Part shown: one piece after another, positions 53,201 to 61,727 of the stretch
Layout: the number at the start of each line of letters is the position of its first letter
Position numbering within the stretch: the stretch's first letter is position 1
Source of the DNA: an uncultured Bryobacteraceae bacterium
GTDB taxonomy: Bacteria; Acidobacteriota; Terriglobia; Bryobacterales; Bryobacteraceae
NCBI GenBank assembly: GCA_937920635.1
Contig: CAKZUE010000007.1
Span: 1 to 64,000 of the forward strand
DNA: 64,000 nt
Direction: 5' to 3'
Made by a program: the position numbers and the translations under genes
The notes under the pieces: model-generated
Databases searched by the model: none
Seen by the model: the letters and a program-made list of their open reading frames with translations, nothing else
What the model was told of the DNA's origin: nothing

Positions 53201-53457
53201 GGCTGGAATCGTTCGTACTCAGCCCGGACCCGGTACCGCCCCACGCGCAGTCCAGAGAAGCTGTAGGCGCCGTTCAGGTCCGTCTGCCGCTGCTGGGTCC
53301 ACCCCGTGTCTTCCTGCGCAGCCGTCACGCGCGCGCCGGGCACCGCCCGCCCGCTTGGATCGGTGACCCGCCCCGAAAGGCTTGCTTCCTGGGCGGAAAG
53401 AGCTGCCAGGAAGAGAATCCAGCCGCAAAAGAGGCTGTTGCGGAGCGCGTTTGTCAT
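50245..53457 (-). CDS. Oar-like TonB-dependent outer-membrane receptor
   Basis: 1070 residues. Signal peptide (MTNALRNSLFCGWILFLAALSAQ), an Ig-like carboxypeptidase-regulatory domain (SLSGRVTDPSGRAVPGARV, about 26-105), a plug domain (SLPLNGRSFQTLLELTPGV, DGVSANVAASASA), and a large barrel ending in Phe (LSLRIQF). Oar/SusC-like members take up glycans or peptides or transport signals. GGAGGC stands before the ATG. The open frame upstream of the chosen start, some 110 codons, lacks features. Adjacent genes encode two more exported proteins with a regulatory-like domain. Confidence 0.92.
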   Translation of the reverse strand: MTNALRNSLFCGWILFLAALSAQEASLSGRVTDPSGRAVPGARVTAAQEDTGWTQQRQTDLNGAYSFSGLRVGRYRVRAEYERFQPLERMITVTVGDRLLADFELPLAEQSAAVEVRDTALMVNRENAAVSTLFTRELVQSLPLNGRSFQTLLELTPGVVLAPASISNPGQFAVNGQRTNANYFMVDGVSANVAASASATFTQQAAGTLPALTILGTSSGLVSIDALQEFRVTTSSYSAEYGRTPGGQIMLVTRSGTNRYSGSLYNYFRNEKLDANDWFANRNNIARQPVRQNNYGGVFGGPLTIPKLYSGKDRTFFFFSYEGLNLRQPQAALRNYLVPSEAARQKAQGAVKAVFEAFPLPNAPLLPTDRQDPNLGRYIAGSSNPSSSAGISIRVDHRFSSRLHSFARWNTAPSETKSWVFANQNNQNELNLATVTAGLTWTATAALASDLRVNWSGSDGRFNFVGREIDGAKLPPDSLLFGPGVPRQTSSVTLNLLPSPNTLSLSQGRTLGNDQRQWNIVETLSYYRAGHQIKFGLDYRRLAPAVKARSIGVTHAFTTRQGSNGVTDLLETGRVNVSIQALAPVTGFRIHNFSGFLQDTWRVRPRLTLNYGMRYELNPSPAGKLLPYRLDQVRDPLTAQLAPPNTRLYETQWLNFAPRAGLAVQLDDRAGLVLRAGGGVFYDLGNGPALQGYTSYPYNSIRNLPGEAWPVPLEKIQPAPFNQNPPYAATFRVMDPHIRLPYTVQWNVTLEKAFGGNQIASLAYVGSRGERLLRTELLRNLSAFGQPVNPVINPNLFAPTSTVYITRNEASQRYHSLQAQWQRRTSGGLDLLASYTWSKAIDNMSDESTYGLPVLGIGSFNLDLDREFAAADFDVRHTFTTGFTWKLPSPSSRALRPLAGGWSLQGIVRARTGFPFHVTTQVVDPLNFGSNRRVDYLGGPNWIDDPAAPRGRKLNPAAFRIPPESGRLGTLGRNSLRGFGVQQWDLAVRRAFHMTESSELQFKAEAFNIANFPNFGLPNRALNPFPDPFFGQPTQMLGRSLGAGGTSGGLSPLYQVGGPRSIQLSLRIQF

Positions 53458-53635
53458 GCCTCCGAAGTTGCCATAGTTGAGAGGCTGTTCCCATTTGCTG
53501 GCCTTCACCGGTCCGATTTCTGGTATGAGCGGGCCGTTTTCGACCATGAATGGACCGCGGACGGTGCTGATGCCACCAGGCCGCGTCTCCGCCGGCCGGC
53601 GCGATTCAGGCGCGCAGGCATCGTAAAATAAAGGC

Positions 53636-54013
53636 ATGGGCGCACGAATCCGGCTGCTGCTGTTGGCCTCGCTGCTCGTGATCCCCCTGCGGGCGGATCC
53701 GCCCATGACCACGCTGCGCGTGGAGGTAAAGAGCCACACGGGGCGGCCCATCGCCCAGGCGAGCGTGGTGGTGAAGTTCGTGCGGGGGCGCAACTACGTC
53801 AAACTGGGCAAGAAGGTGTACACAAGCTGGCAGACCCGCACCAACCAGGACGGCGTGGCCAAGATCCCGCCGCTGCCGCAGGGCGACATTCTTGTTCAGG
53901 TGATCGCCAAGGGCTACCAGACCTTTGGCCAGACCTTTGAGATCAACGAAGAAGAGCGGACGATTGAAGTCAGGCTGAATCCGCCGCAGCCCCCGGTCAG
54001 CGTGTATCAGTGA
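53636..54013 (+). CDS. small exported carboxypeptidase-regulatory-like domain protein
   Basis: 125 residues with a signal peptide (IRLLLLASLLVIPLRA) and a single beta-sandwich domain: LRVEVKSHTGRPIAQASVVVKF, QTRTNQDGVAKIPPLPQGDILVQVIAKGYQTF. These CarboxypepD_reg-like domains are often fused to receptors or peptidases; here one stands alone. It is divergent from the Oar-like receptor, which begins with the same kind of domain. A probable partner in the surface or periplasm. Confidence 0.8.
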   Translation: MGARIRLLLLASLLVIPLRADPPMTTLRVEVKSHTGRPIAQASVVVKFVRGRNYVKLGKKVYTSWQTRTNQDGVAKIPPLPQGDILVQVIAKGYQTFGQTFEINEEERTIEVRLNPPQPPVSVYQ

Positions 54014-54039
54014 TCCGGGGCTAATCTTCTGGAGGCCGA

Positions 54040-54990
54040 GTGCCGATGATACCGATCATGAGGCGCTCACTCGCCGTGTGGCTCGCCTGCGCCGGCCTCT
54101 TTGGCCAGCAGCGGGAATCCAGGACCTACGTTTTCGATCCGAACGGTCACCGCACGGAGTGGTCCGTGTCCACGCGCGAAGGCAATTCCAGCTCGGAGAC
54201 CATCCGGAACCTCAACGGCCGCCAGGTCCCCGTGGAGCGCACCGAAGAGCGGGTGACCAAACGGCCCGACGGGACCGTGGTGACGGAGCGTCTGATCCGG
54301 CGCTTTGACTCGAACGGCGCGCCTCTCCCGCCGGAAAAGGTGGTGATTGAGACCACCCAAAGGCCCGACGGCTCGCTGTTCGAGGTCTCGACCGTCTACC
54401 GCGGCGACATCAATGGCAGCCTGCGGCCCGCGGAAAAGGCCGTGCGCGAGGCTCGCAAACAGGGCGATCAGACGGTGATCCATACCAGCATCGAGAGGCC
54501 GTCCATCAATGGCAGCTTCGAGGTGCTCGAAAAACGCGCCGCCACGCAAACCGTCCGCGAGTCGGAAAAAGCCAGCGAGCACGACGAGACGGTATATGTG
54601 CGCGACGCCAACGGCGCCTTTTTCCCGGCCCAGCGCCGCGTCACCCGCGCCCGGGAGTCGGATGGAACCCTTCAGGAGCAGGTGGAGGAATACGAAGCCG
54701 CCACCTCCGGGGCTCTGCGGCTCAGCCGCCAGCTCTCCAGCGTCACCCGCAAGAACCCGGACGGCACGGAAGACACCGTGGTTGACGTTTATGGAGTGAG
54801 CGCCCCGGGCCGCGCCATCGAGCCCGGCTCGCCGGCGCAATTGCGGGAGCGGCAGATCTTCACTTCGCGCCAGAGCCCGGATGGCACGGTGGTGACGGTG
54901 TTTTCCGTCCAGCGTCCCAGCCTGAATAGCCCGAAGGAGCTCGGCCGCCCGGAAACGGTGAGCGAGACCGTCACCCGCGTCAGGAAGTGA
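54040..54990 (+). CDS. exported protein with seven ~33-residue repeats
   Basis: 316 residues. A hydrophobic leader (LAVWLACAGLFGQQ) then seven repeats of about 33 residues, each with a polar turn like PDG or SDG followed by T-V-V-type strands and a second N/S-G turn: PDG or its equivalent near 76, 109, 141, 175, 207, 240, 280, and NG/SG near 60, 93, 126, 158, 192, 224. No known repeat family was recognised; a beta-solenoid or stacked hairpins is likely. Start is GTG after GGAGG, with ATG two codons later possible. Follows the small regulatory-like gene. Confidence 0.7.
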   Translation: MPMIPIMRRSLAVWLACAGLFGQQRESRTYVFDPNGHRTEWSVSTREGNSSSETIRNLNGRQVPVERTEERVTKRPDGTVVTERLIRRFDSNGAPLPPEKVVIETTQRPDGSLFEVSTVYRGDINGSLRPAEKAVREARKQGDQTVIHTSIERPSINGSFEVLEKRAATQTVRESEKASEHDETVYVRDANGAFFPAQRRVTRARESDGTLQEQVEEYEAATSGALRLSRQLSSVTRKNPDGTEDTVVDVYGVSAPGRAIEPGSPAQLRERQIFTSRQSPDGTVVTVFSVQRPSLNSPKELGRPETVSETVTRVRK

Positions 54991-54997
54991 GCTGCGC

Positions 54998-55180
54998 TCA
55001 GCGGTGGCCGAGATACATCAGCCAGGCCAGCCCGAAGACCGTGACGAAAAACCACCCCAGCGACCGCATCCCGTAGCGGAAGCGCTCCTCGTCGGTCTTC
55101 TTCGTCACCACCGCCAGCACCGCGGAGATGAAGACCGCCAGGATCAGCGTCGCCTCGAAGTGAGTGAGTGTCATCTTCAT
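54998..55180 (-). CDS. small two-helix membrane protein
   Basis: 60 residues: one helix LILAVFISAVLAVV, a charged loop KKTDEERFRYG, second helix WFFVTVFGLAWLMYLG. No family recognised. It ends a tight minus-strand operon (3-bp gap to the DUF6677-type gene). The stop is 8 bases past the convergent repeat-protein gene. Confidence 0.7.
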   Translation of the reverse strand: MKMTLTHFEATLILAVFISAVLAVVTKKTDEERFRYGMRSLGWFFVTVFGLAWLMYLGHR

Positions 55181-55183
55181 GGC

Positions 55184-55603
55184 TCAGTCCTTACGCCCGG
55201 CGGCGATCTCGAAGGCATCCACCATCGCCAGAATGTTGAACAGCCCGGCGATCACCAGGAACTTTGTTCCATAGTCGATCGAATGACCCGCCACGTCGGG
55301 CGCATTGTAACCGAAGATTTTCGCCAGCAGGTACAGCAGCCCGGTGGCGCGGTCGGCGATGGCGCCGCCGACGTAAATGATTGTGGTCAGCAGATCTCCG
55401 GTCATCGGCTCGAACAGGTAGCCGCGCATCAGCAGCCCGAGTATGAAAAGAACCGCCGTGCATCCGCCCAGGATCGCCCCGCGGTAATAGCGCTTCAGAT
55501 AAAAATGCCCCCCGCCCGGAACCAGCCAGGCGATCACCAGCGGCGGCAGCCACTGGCGCACCGGCGGCAAAGGCGGCAGCGGCGCTGTCAGCTTCTCGCT
55601 CAT
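55184..55603 (-). CDS. DUF6677-like membrane protein
   Basis: 139 residues with four hydrophobic segments. The stretch AWLVPGGGHFYLKRYYRGA is a TM2-like signature found in small membrane proteins of acidobacteria (DUF6677). Function unknown. Part of a five-gene run: pyrE, truA, nucleoside hydrolase, this gene and a two-helix membrane protein, with gaps of a few bases or overlaps. Confidence 0.75.
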   Translation of the reverse strand: MSEKLTAPLPPLPPVRQWLPPLVIAWLVPGGGHFYLKRYYRGAILGGCTAVLFILGLLMRGYLFEPMTGDLLTTIIYVGGAIADRATGLLYLLAKIFGYNAPDVAGHSIDYGTKFLVIAGLFNILAMVDAFEIAAGRKD

Positions 55604-55611
55604 GCTATTCC

Positions 55612-56559
55612 CTAGTTTCGCACGCCGCCGCGCGCCGGTTGCGAAGCCAGCCAGATCATCGCCTCCAGAGCCCGCGCCCGCTGCACGTCATCCACTTTCA
55701 GATACCGGTGCCGTCCCGCAGGGTCCGGCTCGAACCGCGTCATGCCCCGCTCGTCCACCACCACGCGCCCCGGTTCGGAGAGCGTGAAATAGCCGTCATC
55801 GGGGAAGACCGCGTAGAGCACGGCGGTCAGGTCCCACGTCTCGCGGTCGTAGGGAAACTTCATGTAATTCCTGTAGCCTTCGGCCACTGGATGGCGTGGC
55901 GCCCAGCCGAAATCCCGCTCGACCGACCGAGCCGGGAACTGGATGGCGCGCCCGACTTCGAAACCGCTCCACACCATGGGCCCAGGCCAATCGGCGGCCA
56001 GTTTCCGCGCCGACGCGATGTCTTCCTTCACGTTATATTCAGGGCCTTTTCCGGTAAAATCACCGGCCATTAACGACAGAAATTTCACTTTTTTCGCAGC
56101 CAGATCCCGCCCGCCGGGCGTCTCCAGAAGCCGCGCCAGGTTCGTGGAAAACCCCACCTGGATCACGATCGCGCTGCCGCCGGCCTCCGCCTCCAGCGTG
56201 CGCCGCAACAGATCCACGGCATCGGGAAATCCGGTGTCATGCGGCCAGCGGCCTTCCTCCACCGTGCGGCGCACATACCTGCCCTCGTCTTTTGTCACGC
56301 CGTCCCTGACAATCCCGATGGGGATGTCGCCGCGCCCGTAGAAGCGGTTCACCGCGCTCACGTAGCGCGCCGCCCAGGGGTTGTCCTTGGTCACCGTCAC
56401 CGCGCGGAGGCGGATCTGGCCGCGCGCGTCCAGCGCGTGCAGCATGGCCAGAGCCAGCGCATCGTCGATGTCGTTGCCCATGTCGGTGTCGTAGATCACC
56501 GGCGGCGGCGCCGCCGCGCAGACCGCCGCCAGACACAGCAGAAGCAAACAGGTCTTCAT
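55612..56559 (-). CDS. exported nucleoside hydrolase
   Basis: 315 residues. Signal peptide LLLLCLAAVCAAA, then the Ca2+-site Asp cluster VIYDTDMGNDIDDALAL that defines inosine-uridine nucleoside N-ribohydrolases. The central TNLARLL and late DLTAVLYAVFP carry other family positions. The enzyme splits nucleosides to base and ribose; export suggests salvage of external nucleosides. It overlaps truA by four bases, and pyrE is next up, so a nucleotide theme runs through the operon. Confidence 0.9.
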   Translation of the reverse strand: MKTCLLLLCLAAVCAAAPPPVIYDTDMGNDIDDALALAMLHALDARGQIRLRAVTVTKDNPWAARYVSAVNRFYGRGDIPIGIVRDGVTKDEGRYVRRTVEEGRWPHDTGFPDAVDLLRRTLEAEAGGSAIVIQVGFSTNLARLLETPGGRDLAAKKVKFLSLMAGDFTGKGPEYNVKEDIASARKLAADWPGPMVWSGFEVGRAIQFPARSVERDFGWAPRHPVAEGYRNYMKFPYDRETWDLTAVLYAVFPDDGYFTLSEPGRVVVDERGMTRFEPDPAGRHRYLKVDDVQRARALEAMIWLASQPARGGVRN

Positions 56560-57305
56560 GGTTCGTACTCCACACTGACCAGAAACAGCCCGGAAGCCGG
56601 CATCGCCGGCCCGGCTTTGCCGGGGAAGCCCGGCTCGAGCCGCGCCTGGAAGTCCCCGCGCCCGAGATTTCCTTTGCCGGCTTCGACCAGCGTGCCGGCC
56701 ATCATCCGCACCATGTGCTTGAGAAATCCCGAGCCGCGCACCCGGTACACCAGTTCCGCCCCCTCGCGCCACATCCTCGATTCAAAGATCCGGCGCACCT
56801 TGCTGCCGCCCAGCTCGTCGCGCTCGTCGGCGGCGGCGAAGGCCGAAAAATCGTGCTCGCCCTCAAACAGCGGCGCCAGATTCATCATGCGCTCTTCGTC
56901 GAGCGGATAGGGGAAGTGGCACAGATACAGCCGCCGGTGCGGCGGGCAGACCTCCTCGCGCCAGATGCGGTACTCGTAAGTCTTGCTGCGCGCTTCATAG
57001 CGCGGGTGGAAATCCTCGCGCGCCTCGGCCGCCTCCAGCACGCGGATCGCCCGCGGCAGCAGGCGGTTCATCGCCTTGCGCAGGTTGGGGCAGGGGATCG
57101 GATTGCGGATGGAGAAGGCCGCCACCTGTCCCAGCGCGTGGACGCCCGCATCGGTGCGCCCGCTGCCATGCACTTTCACCGGCGCGCCTTCGATCTCGCC
57201 GATCACTGTTTCCAGCCACCCCTGAACCGTCGGCAGGCCCGGCTGCACCTGCCAGCCGTGGAACTCCGTGCCGTCATAGGCCACGACGATGCGGATGCGG
57301 CGCAT
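56556..57305 (-). CDS. truA: tRNA pseudouridine synthase A
   Basis: 249 residues. TruA makes pseudouridine at positions 38-40 of tRNA anticodon arms. Catalytic Asp is D52 in GSGRTDAGVHALGQ; the N-terminal YDGTEFHGWQVQ and C-terminal FLKHMVRMMAGTL are family signatures. Complete length for bacterial TruA. Follows pyrE (6-bp gap) and overlaps the nucleoside hydrolase. Confidence 0.95.
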   Translation of the reverse strand: MRRIRIVVAYDGTEFHGWQVQPGLPTVQGWLETVIGEIEGAPVKVHGSGRTDAGVHALGQVAAFSIRNPIPCPNLRKAMNRLLPRAIRVLEAAEAREDFHPRYEARSKTYEYRIWREEVCPPHRRLYLCHFPYPLDEERMMNLAPLFEGEHDFSAFAAADERDELGGSKVRRIFESRMWREGAELVYRVRGSGFLKHMVRMMAGTLVEAGKGNLGRGDFQARLEPGFPGKAGPAMPASGLFLVSVEYEP

Positions 57306-57311
57306 GGCCCG

Positions 57312-57890
57312 TCACAGCGAGCGCGAACCCGGTTTCACCACCGCCGCCCCGCTCCGGCACAGCGGGCAGTCTTCCGGCGGCCAGGCCTCCACCGTCAGCG
57401 TCGCCAGCGCCACGCGCGGCACGCCGAGGTCCGCTGCGCCCCCGCTGCGGTCGATGATCGACGCCGCCGCCACCACCTCCGCGCCCAGCCCGCGCAGCAG
57501 TCCGGCCACTTCCATCGTGCTGCCGCCGGTGGTGATGACGTCCTCCACGATCAGCGCCCGCTCGCCCGGGCGCACCGCAAAGCCGCGCCGCAACGTCATG
57601 CGCCGCTGCGCGTCGCGCTCGGCGAAGATGTGCCGCACCCCTAGCGCGCGCGCCACCTCATGGCCGATGATCAGCCCGCCCAGAGCCGGGCTGGCCACCA
57701 GGTCCACCTCGGCCGCCACAGAACCGGCCAGGGCCCGCCCCAGCGTTTCGGCGTGCCGCGGGTGCTGCAAAACGAGCGCGCATTGCAGATACTTGGGCGA
57801 GTGCAGGCCGCTGGACAGTTGGAAGTGGCCCTCCAGAAACGCGCCCGTCTGCCGGAACAGATCGAGGACCTGGTCTGCTGCTAGTGACAT
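57312..57890 (-). CDS. pyrE: orotate phosphoribosyltransferase
   Basis: 192 residues. Transfers phosphoribose from PRPP to orotate to give OMP in pyrimidine synthesis. The PRPP loop is ALIVEDVITTGGSTMEV; the N-terminal GHFQLSSGLHSPKYLQ binds orotate and the phosphate loop is in SPALGGLIIGHEVA. First gene in the five-gene minus-strand operon. No other pyr gene lies here. Confidence 0.94.
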   Translation of the reverse strand: MSLAADQVLDLFRQTGAFLEGHFQLSSGLHSPKYLQCALVLQHPRHAETLGRALAGSVAAEVDLVASPALGGLIIGHEVARALGVRHIFAERDAQRRMTLRRGFAVRPGERALIVEDVITTGGSTMEVAGLLRGLGAEVVAAASIIDRSGGAADLGVPRVALATLTVEAWPPEDCPLCRSGAAVVKPGSRSL

Positions 57891-57927
57891 TGCTGCTTCG
57901 CGTTGAGTGTAACAGACCGGCGCCCCG

Positions 57928-60243
57928 CTATTCGCTGCGCGCCCCTGCCGTCCGCAGGGCGGCTTTCTCCAGCGCGGCGCGCAGGCTTTCCAGGCTCACC
58001 GGCTTGGTGACGTAGTCGCTCATGCCTGCCTGCAGACAGCGCTGGCGGTCGCTTTCCAGCGCGTGCGCCGTCAATGCCACGATTGGCGCCTGCCGCATCG
58101 GCCCCTCCGTTTGCCGGATGCACCGCGCCGCCTCATAGCCGTCCATCCGCGGCATCTGGCAGTCCATGAAGATCACGTCGAAAGTCTCCCGCTGCGCCGC
58201 CTCCACAGCCTCTGCCCCGTCCTGTGCGATGGAAACGCGGCAGCCCAGCCGCTCGAGCAGCCGCGCAAGCACTTTCTGGTTGATCGGGTTGTCCTCGGCC
58301 ACCAGCACGGAGATGCTGGCGGGCGGCTGCTCCCGCGCCGGCGCCGCAGAAGACGGCCCACTTTGGGGAGATTCGCACGCCGGCAGCGGCACTTCAAACC
58401 AGAACAGGCTGCCTTCACCGATGCGGCTCTCGCATCCCATCTGCCCCTTCATCAACTGCACCAGCCGGCGGCTGATCGCCAGTCCCAGGCCCGTCCCTTC
58501 GGCCTGCCGGCCCGGCCGGCTGGACTGATAGTAGGGCTCGAAAAGCTTCGCCAGGTCGTCAGGCGAGATGCCCGGCCCGCTGTCCCGCACCTCGAACCGC
58601 ACCAGCTCCTCCCCTTTCGCCGCCACCCGCAGCTCCACCCCGCCCTGTTCAGTGAACTTCACTGCGTTGCTCAACAGATTCCAGATGACCTGCCGCAGCC
58701 GCGTCACGTCGCCCAGCACCCACTCGGGCAAGCCGCCGTCCGCCGCCACGCGGAGTTTCAGCCCCTTCTGCTCCGCCGCCGGCTGGAAAATCCGCTCGCA
58801 TTCCCGCAGCAGCCCGGCCAGTTCGAACGGCTCCCTTTGCAGCGCCAGCTTGCCGGCCTCGATCTTCGACAGGTCCAGGGTGTCGTTCAGCACCGCCAGC
58901 AGATGCCTGCCGGCGCTGAGGATCACCTGCACGGACTCGCGCTGCGCGGCGTTCAGTTCCTGGTCCAGGAGCAGATGTGTCATGCCGATAATGCCGTTCA
59001 GCGGCGTCCGGATCTCGTGGCTCATTTTGGCGAGGAAGCGGCTTTTGGCCTCCGAGCCCTGCCGCGCCAGCCGCATGGCCCGCCGCAGTTGGCGGGTGCG
59101 CCGGCGGACTTCCTCCCGCACCCGCGCGTTTTGCCGTTGCAGGCTGAGGATCAGCAGCACAACCGCGGCCGTGATCAGCAGGCTCGTGGCCAGCAGCAGC
59201 CACGCCGGCCAGGTTCTGGACCACGGCAAGGGGTAGGTTCCGCTACAGACCACGTGCCAGCTCCGGTCCGCCACCCGGATCACCGTCTCCACCGGCGGCG
59301 CCTGCACCAGCCGCCACGCGCCTTCTCCATGGGGCCGCCCTTCTCTCTCCGCCAGCAACACCCGCTGGTCTCCGCGGATGCCTTCATCGAAAATCTGCAC
59401 GGAGAACTCGCTGCGCGCCACCGGGGCCCGTGCCTGCGCCGCCTCCAGCAGCGCGCGCACGCTCAGCCCTACCGCCGCCAGCCCGAGCGGCGCCTCGCAT
59501 CCCGCCACCCGGAAAAGAGATCCGCCTTCCTGGCAGACCGGCGCATAGACGATCACACTCACCCGTCCCGGTTCGTCCTGCGCCAGCTTGAACCCCGCCG
59601 TCGCCGCCATCCGTCCCGCGCGCCGCGCCTGCCAGATGCCCCGCTGCGTGGCCTCCGCGTGGCCCGAATCCAGCCCCCGCACCGCGCCATGCTCTTCAGC
59701 CGGCTCGATCATCTCCACCACGTGATATCTTGGCCGTCCGCTCGCCCGGCGCCTGCCGCGCACCGGGTCCGGCTGCCACACCCGGAACCCGGGATCGCCC
59801 AGCCGTTCCCGCATCTTCTTTTCGTAGCCCGCCAGCTCCGGCGCCGGCACCTCCCGCAGCCACTCCACCAGCCGCACCGCCGTGCGCGGCTGCACCCGCT
59901 CCACCATCACTTCATGAAACGCCCGGAAGGCCTGCGGCCCCAGCCCCGGCTCGAACTGCATTAGTCCCTGCAGGGCCCTCAGCACGTGCAGGCTTGCCGA
60001 TATCTCCCCCTCCAGCGCAGCGATCTGCGCCTGAGCCATCCGCTGATGCTCGCGCACAATGAGCGACTCCTCCCGCTCGATCATCAGCACAAACAGCTGC
60101 ACCCCCAGCGCCGCCCCCGCCACGGTGCACAGGACAACCGGTGCAAAGCTGCGGCTGCGCAGCGCCCACCACCGCAGCGCCGCCAGACGCTTCCGTCCTG
60201 GTGCGGCGGGAAACCTTCCTGCCTGACCCGTTGTCGCCGGCAT
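57928..60243 (-). CDS. CHASE-domain hybrid histidine kinase
   Basis: 771 residues. TM1 (about 35-55), a periplasmic CHASE domain (60-335, with YEKKMRERLGDPGF and GFKLAQDEPGRVSVIVYAPV), TM2 (344-368), then HisKA with H409 in KMSHEIRTPLNG, HATPase_c (NLLSNAVKF, DSGPGIS, EGTGLGLAISRRL) and a receiver domain with the phospho-Asp in DVIFMDCQMPRMDG. The product passes phosphate inside itself and onward. CHASE domains sense small molecules such as cytokinin-like compounds in some kinases. No dedicated response regulator adjoins; the next gene is a membrane HTH protein. Confidence 0.92.
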   Translation of the reverse strand: MPATTGQAGRFPAAPGRKRLAALRWWALRSRSFAPVVLCTVAGAALGVQLFVLMIEREESLIVREHQRMAQAQIAALEGEISASLHVLRALQGLMQFEPGLGPQAFRAFHEVMVERVQPRTAVRLVEWLREVPAPELAGYEKKMRERLGDPGFRVWQPDPVRGRRRASGRPRYHVVEMIEPAEEHGAVRGLDSGHAEATQRGIWQARRAGRMAATAGFKLAQDEPGRVSVIVYAPVCQEGGSLFRVAGCEAPLGLAAVGLSVRALLEAAQARAPVARSEFSVQIFDEGIRGDQRVLLAEREGRPHGEGAWRLVQAPPVETVIRVADRSWHVVCSGTYPLPWSRTWPAWLLLATSLLITAAVVLLILSLQRQNARVREEVRRRTRQLRRAMRLARQGSEAKSRFLAKMSHEIRTPLNGIIGMTHLLLDQELNAAQRESVQVILSAGRHLLAVLNDTLDLSKIEAGKLALQREPFELAGLLRECERIFQPAAEQKGLKLRVAADGGLPEWVLGDVTRLRQVIWNLLSNAVKFTEQGGVELRVAAKGEELVRFEVRDSGPGISPDDLAKLFEPYYQSSRPGRQAEGTGLGLAISRRLVQLMKGQMGCESRIGEGSLFWFEVPLPACESPQSGPSSAAPAREQPPASISVLVAEDNPINQKVLARLLERLGCRVSIAQDGAEAVEAAQRETFDVIFMDCQMPRMDGYEAARCIRQTEGPMRQAPIVALTAHALESDRQRCLQAGMSDYVTKPVSLESLRAALEKAALRTAGARSE

Positions 60244-60395
60244 GCCGGACAGTACCCCTCCGCTTCCTTATCGGCTGTGTTCATGCCAGTCAGCAAGACT
60301 CCGTTACAAGGGGCCCCTCCCCTGGCATCGCTCGGCCCGGTCGGCCCGTGCGGCGCTGCTCTACAGGATACCTCCGGGTCCAGCCCCGTTCCCGA

Positions 60396-61727
60396 TCACA
60401 GGACATTGGCCATCGTCGCCAGCGGCACCTTCTCCTCCGTCCAGCCTTCGCGCGGAGTCCAGCGCTTCAGCCGGATCGGATCCTGAAAGTAAGGGCAACG
60501 CTCAAAGCTGTGGCGCAGCAATCCCTGCTGCTCGTATTGCCGGTGGATCAACGCGCACTGCGCGGTGGTCCGCGCCACGCGCAGCCGCAGCGGCAGGTCG
60601 AACTCCAGATACACCCTGCACGCGGCGCCGATTTCTACGCGCGCCAACCCTCCTGCTTCCTCCACCTGGATCGAGTAGACATGGTTGACGTCCGATGCGG
60701 AAGCCTCGGTCAGATCCGTCCCTGGCAGCAGATAGTACGCCTCCGGCTCGCTCTCGTTCCGCACCTGCATCCGGTACCGCGCCGGCCCGCCCTCGGGTGC
60801 CTTCGCGAGCCCCCGGTCCGCGTCCAGCAGCGCCAGGAATCCGCCCCGCAGCGCGTTGGTCGCTCCGCCGGCGATCAGCCATCTCCTGCCCCCGTGCTGC
60901 AATGCCGCGAGCGAGTTCACATGGCCGTGATTGGCGAACACCGGCTTCAGCGATCCGTCCGGCTCGAGCTCCGCCACCACGCCCGGAAACCGCAGCACAT
61001 GGCCCAAACCCAGCCAGACGCGGTCCTGCCTCCCGTCCTTCGCCGCCGTCATGGCGAGTACAAGCCAGCGGTCCGGAAAGGGCGCTCCCGTGGCGTCCGG
61101 AATCCGGCAGGACACATTTCTCGACCACCGCAGCCGTCCGTCCTCCTCCACCACCACGAGCTCGTACCGCTCCCCCTCCCAGCCTTCCGACAGTGTCTCT
61201 GGCTTGTGGACCGCCACAACCAGGAACTCCCGCCTGCCGTCTCCGTCCACATCCAGGTGCAAGGACTTCGATTTCTCCGTGTTCAGCCCCAGCCCGGACT
61301 TCACTGCCGGCAGAGGCAGTTGCCAGCAGACCCTTCCCGCGCCGTCCAGACCGATCAGTCCTTCGGCCTCCACCCGCAATCCGGCCGCCCGGGGCGGTTT
61401 CCTCGACCAGGCCAGCAACAACAGCGCCCCCAGCAGCACCAGCGCGCCTGCGCCTTGGAGCACCCGCCTCCTCCGCAGCTCCTGCTTCCGGTCCAGCCTG
61501 CCCTCCTTCAGCAGGATGCTTTCCGGACGCGCCCACGCATCCAGTTCCTCCCGGAACGCATAGACCCTGCCCCGCTGCCCCGGAGTCCGCCGCACCGGCA
61601 GCCCCTGCGTTTTCTCCCAGTGCTGCGCCGTGCGGACGCTCACGCCCAGGTGCTGGCTGATGGCCTTCCAGCCGTAAATTCTTTTCGGTTCAGGCGCCTT
61701 CGGCGCCTTGCTCGAATCGCCATCCAT
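60396..61727 (-). CDS. membrane-tethered HTH regulator with large extracytoplasmic domain
   Basis: 443 residues. Residues 16-65 are an excisionase/MerR-like HTH: YGWKAISQHLGVSVRTAQHW ... RRTPG.RGRVYAFREELDAW. A basic segment and one TM (88-107) follow, then about 335 extracytoplasmic residues rich in beta-strands, including DVDGDGRREFLVVAV, which is FG-GAP-like. ToxR-type one-component regulators have this topology; here the HTH is of a different type. The ligand is unknown. It lies between the hybrid kinase and a divergent TolC-family gene, a likely target. Confidence 0.8.
   Translation of the reverse strand: MDGDSSKAPKAPEPKRIYGWKAISQHLGVSVRTAQHWEKTQGLPVRRTPGQRGRVYAFREELDAWARPESILLKEGRLDRKQELRRRRVLQGAGALVLLGALLLLAWSRKPPRAAGLRVEAEGLIGLDGAGRVCWQLPLPAVKSGLGLNTEKSKSLHLDVDGDGRREFLVVAVHKPETLSEGWEGERYELVVVEEDGRLRWSRNVSCRIPDATGAPFPDRWLVLAMTAAKDGRQDRVWLGLGHVLRFPGVVAELEPDGSLKPVFANHGHVNSLAALQHGGRRWLIAGGATNALRGGFLALLDADRGLAKAPEGGPARYRMQVRNESEPEAYYLLPGTDLTEASASDVNHVYSIQVEEAGGLARVEIGAACRVYLEFDLPLRLRVARTTAQCALIHRQYEQQGLLRHSFERCPYFQDPIRLKRWTPREGWTEEKVPLATMANVL

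Noticed and set aside
53458-53793. N-terminal extension of the Oar-like receptor frame
   Set aside because: The signal peptide and a good ribosome site belong to the later ATG; the extension overlaps the divergent exported gene.
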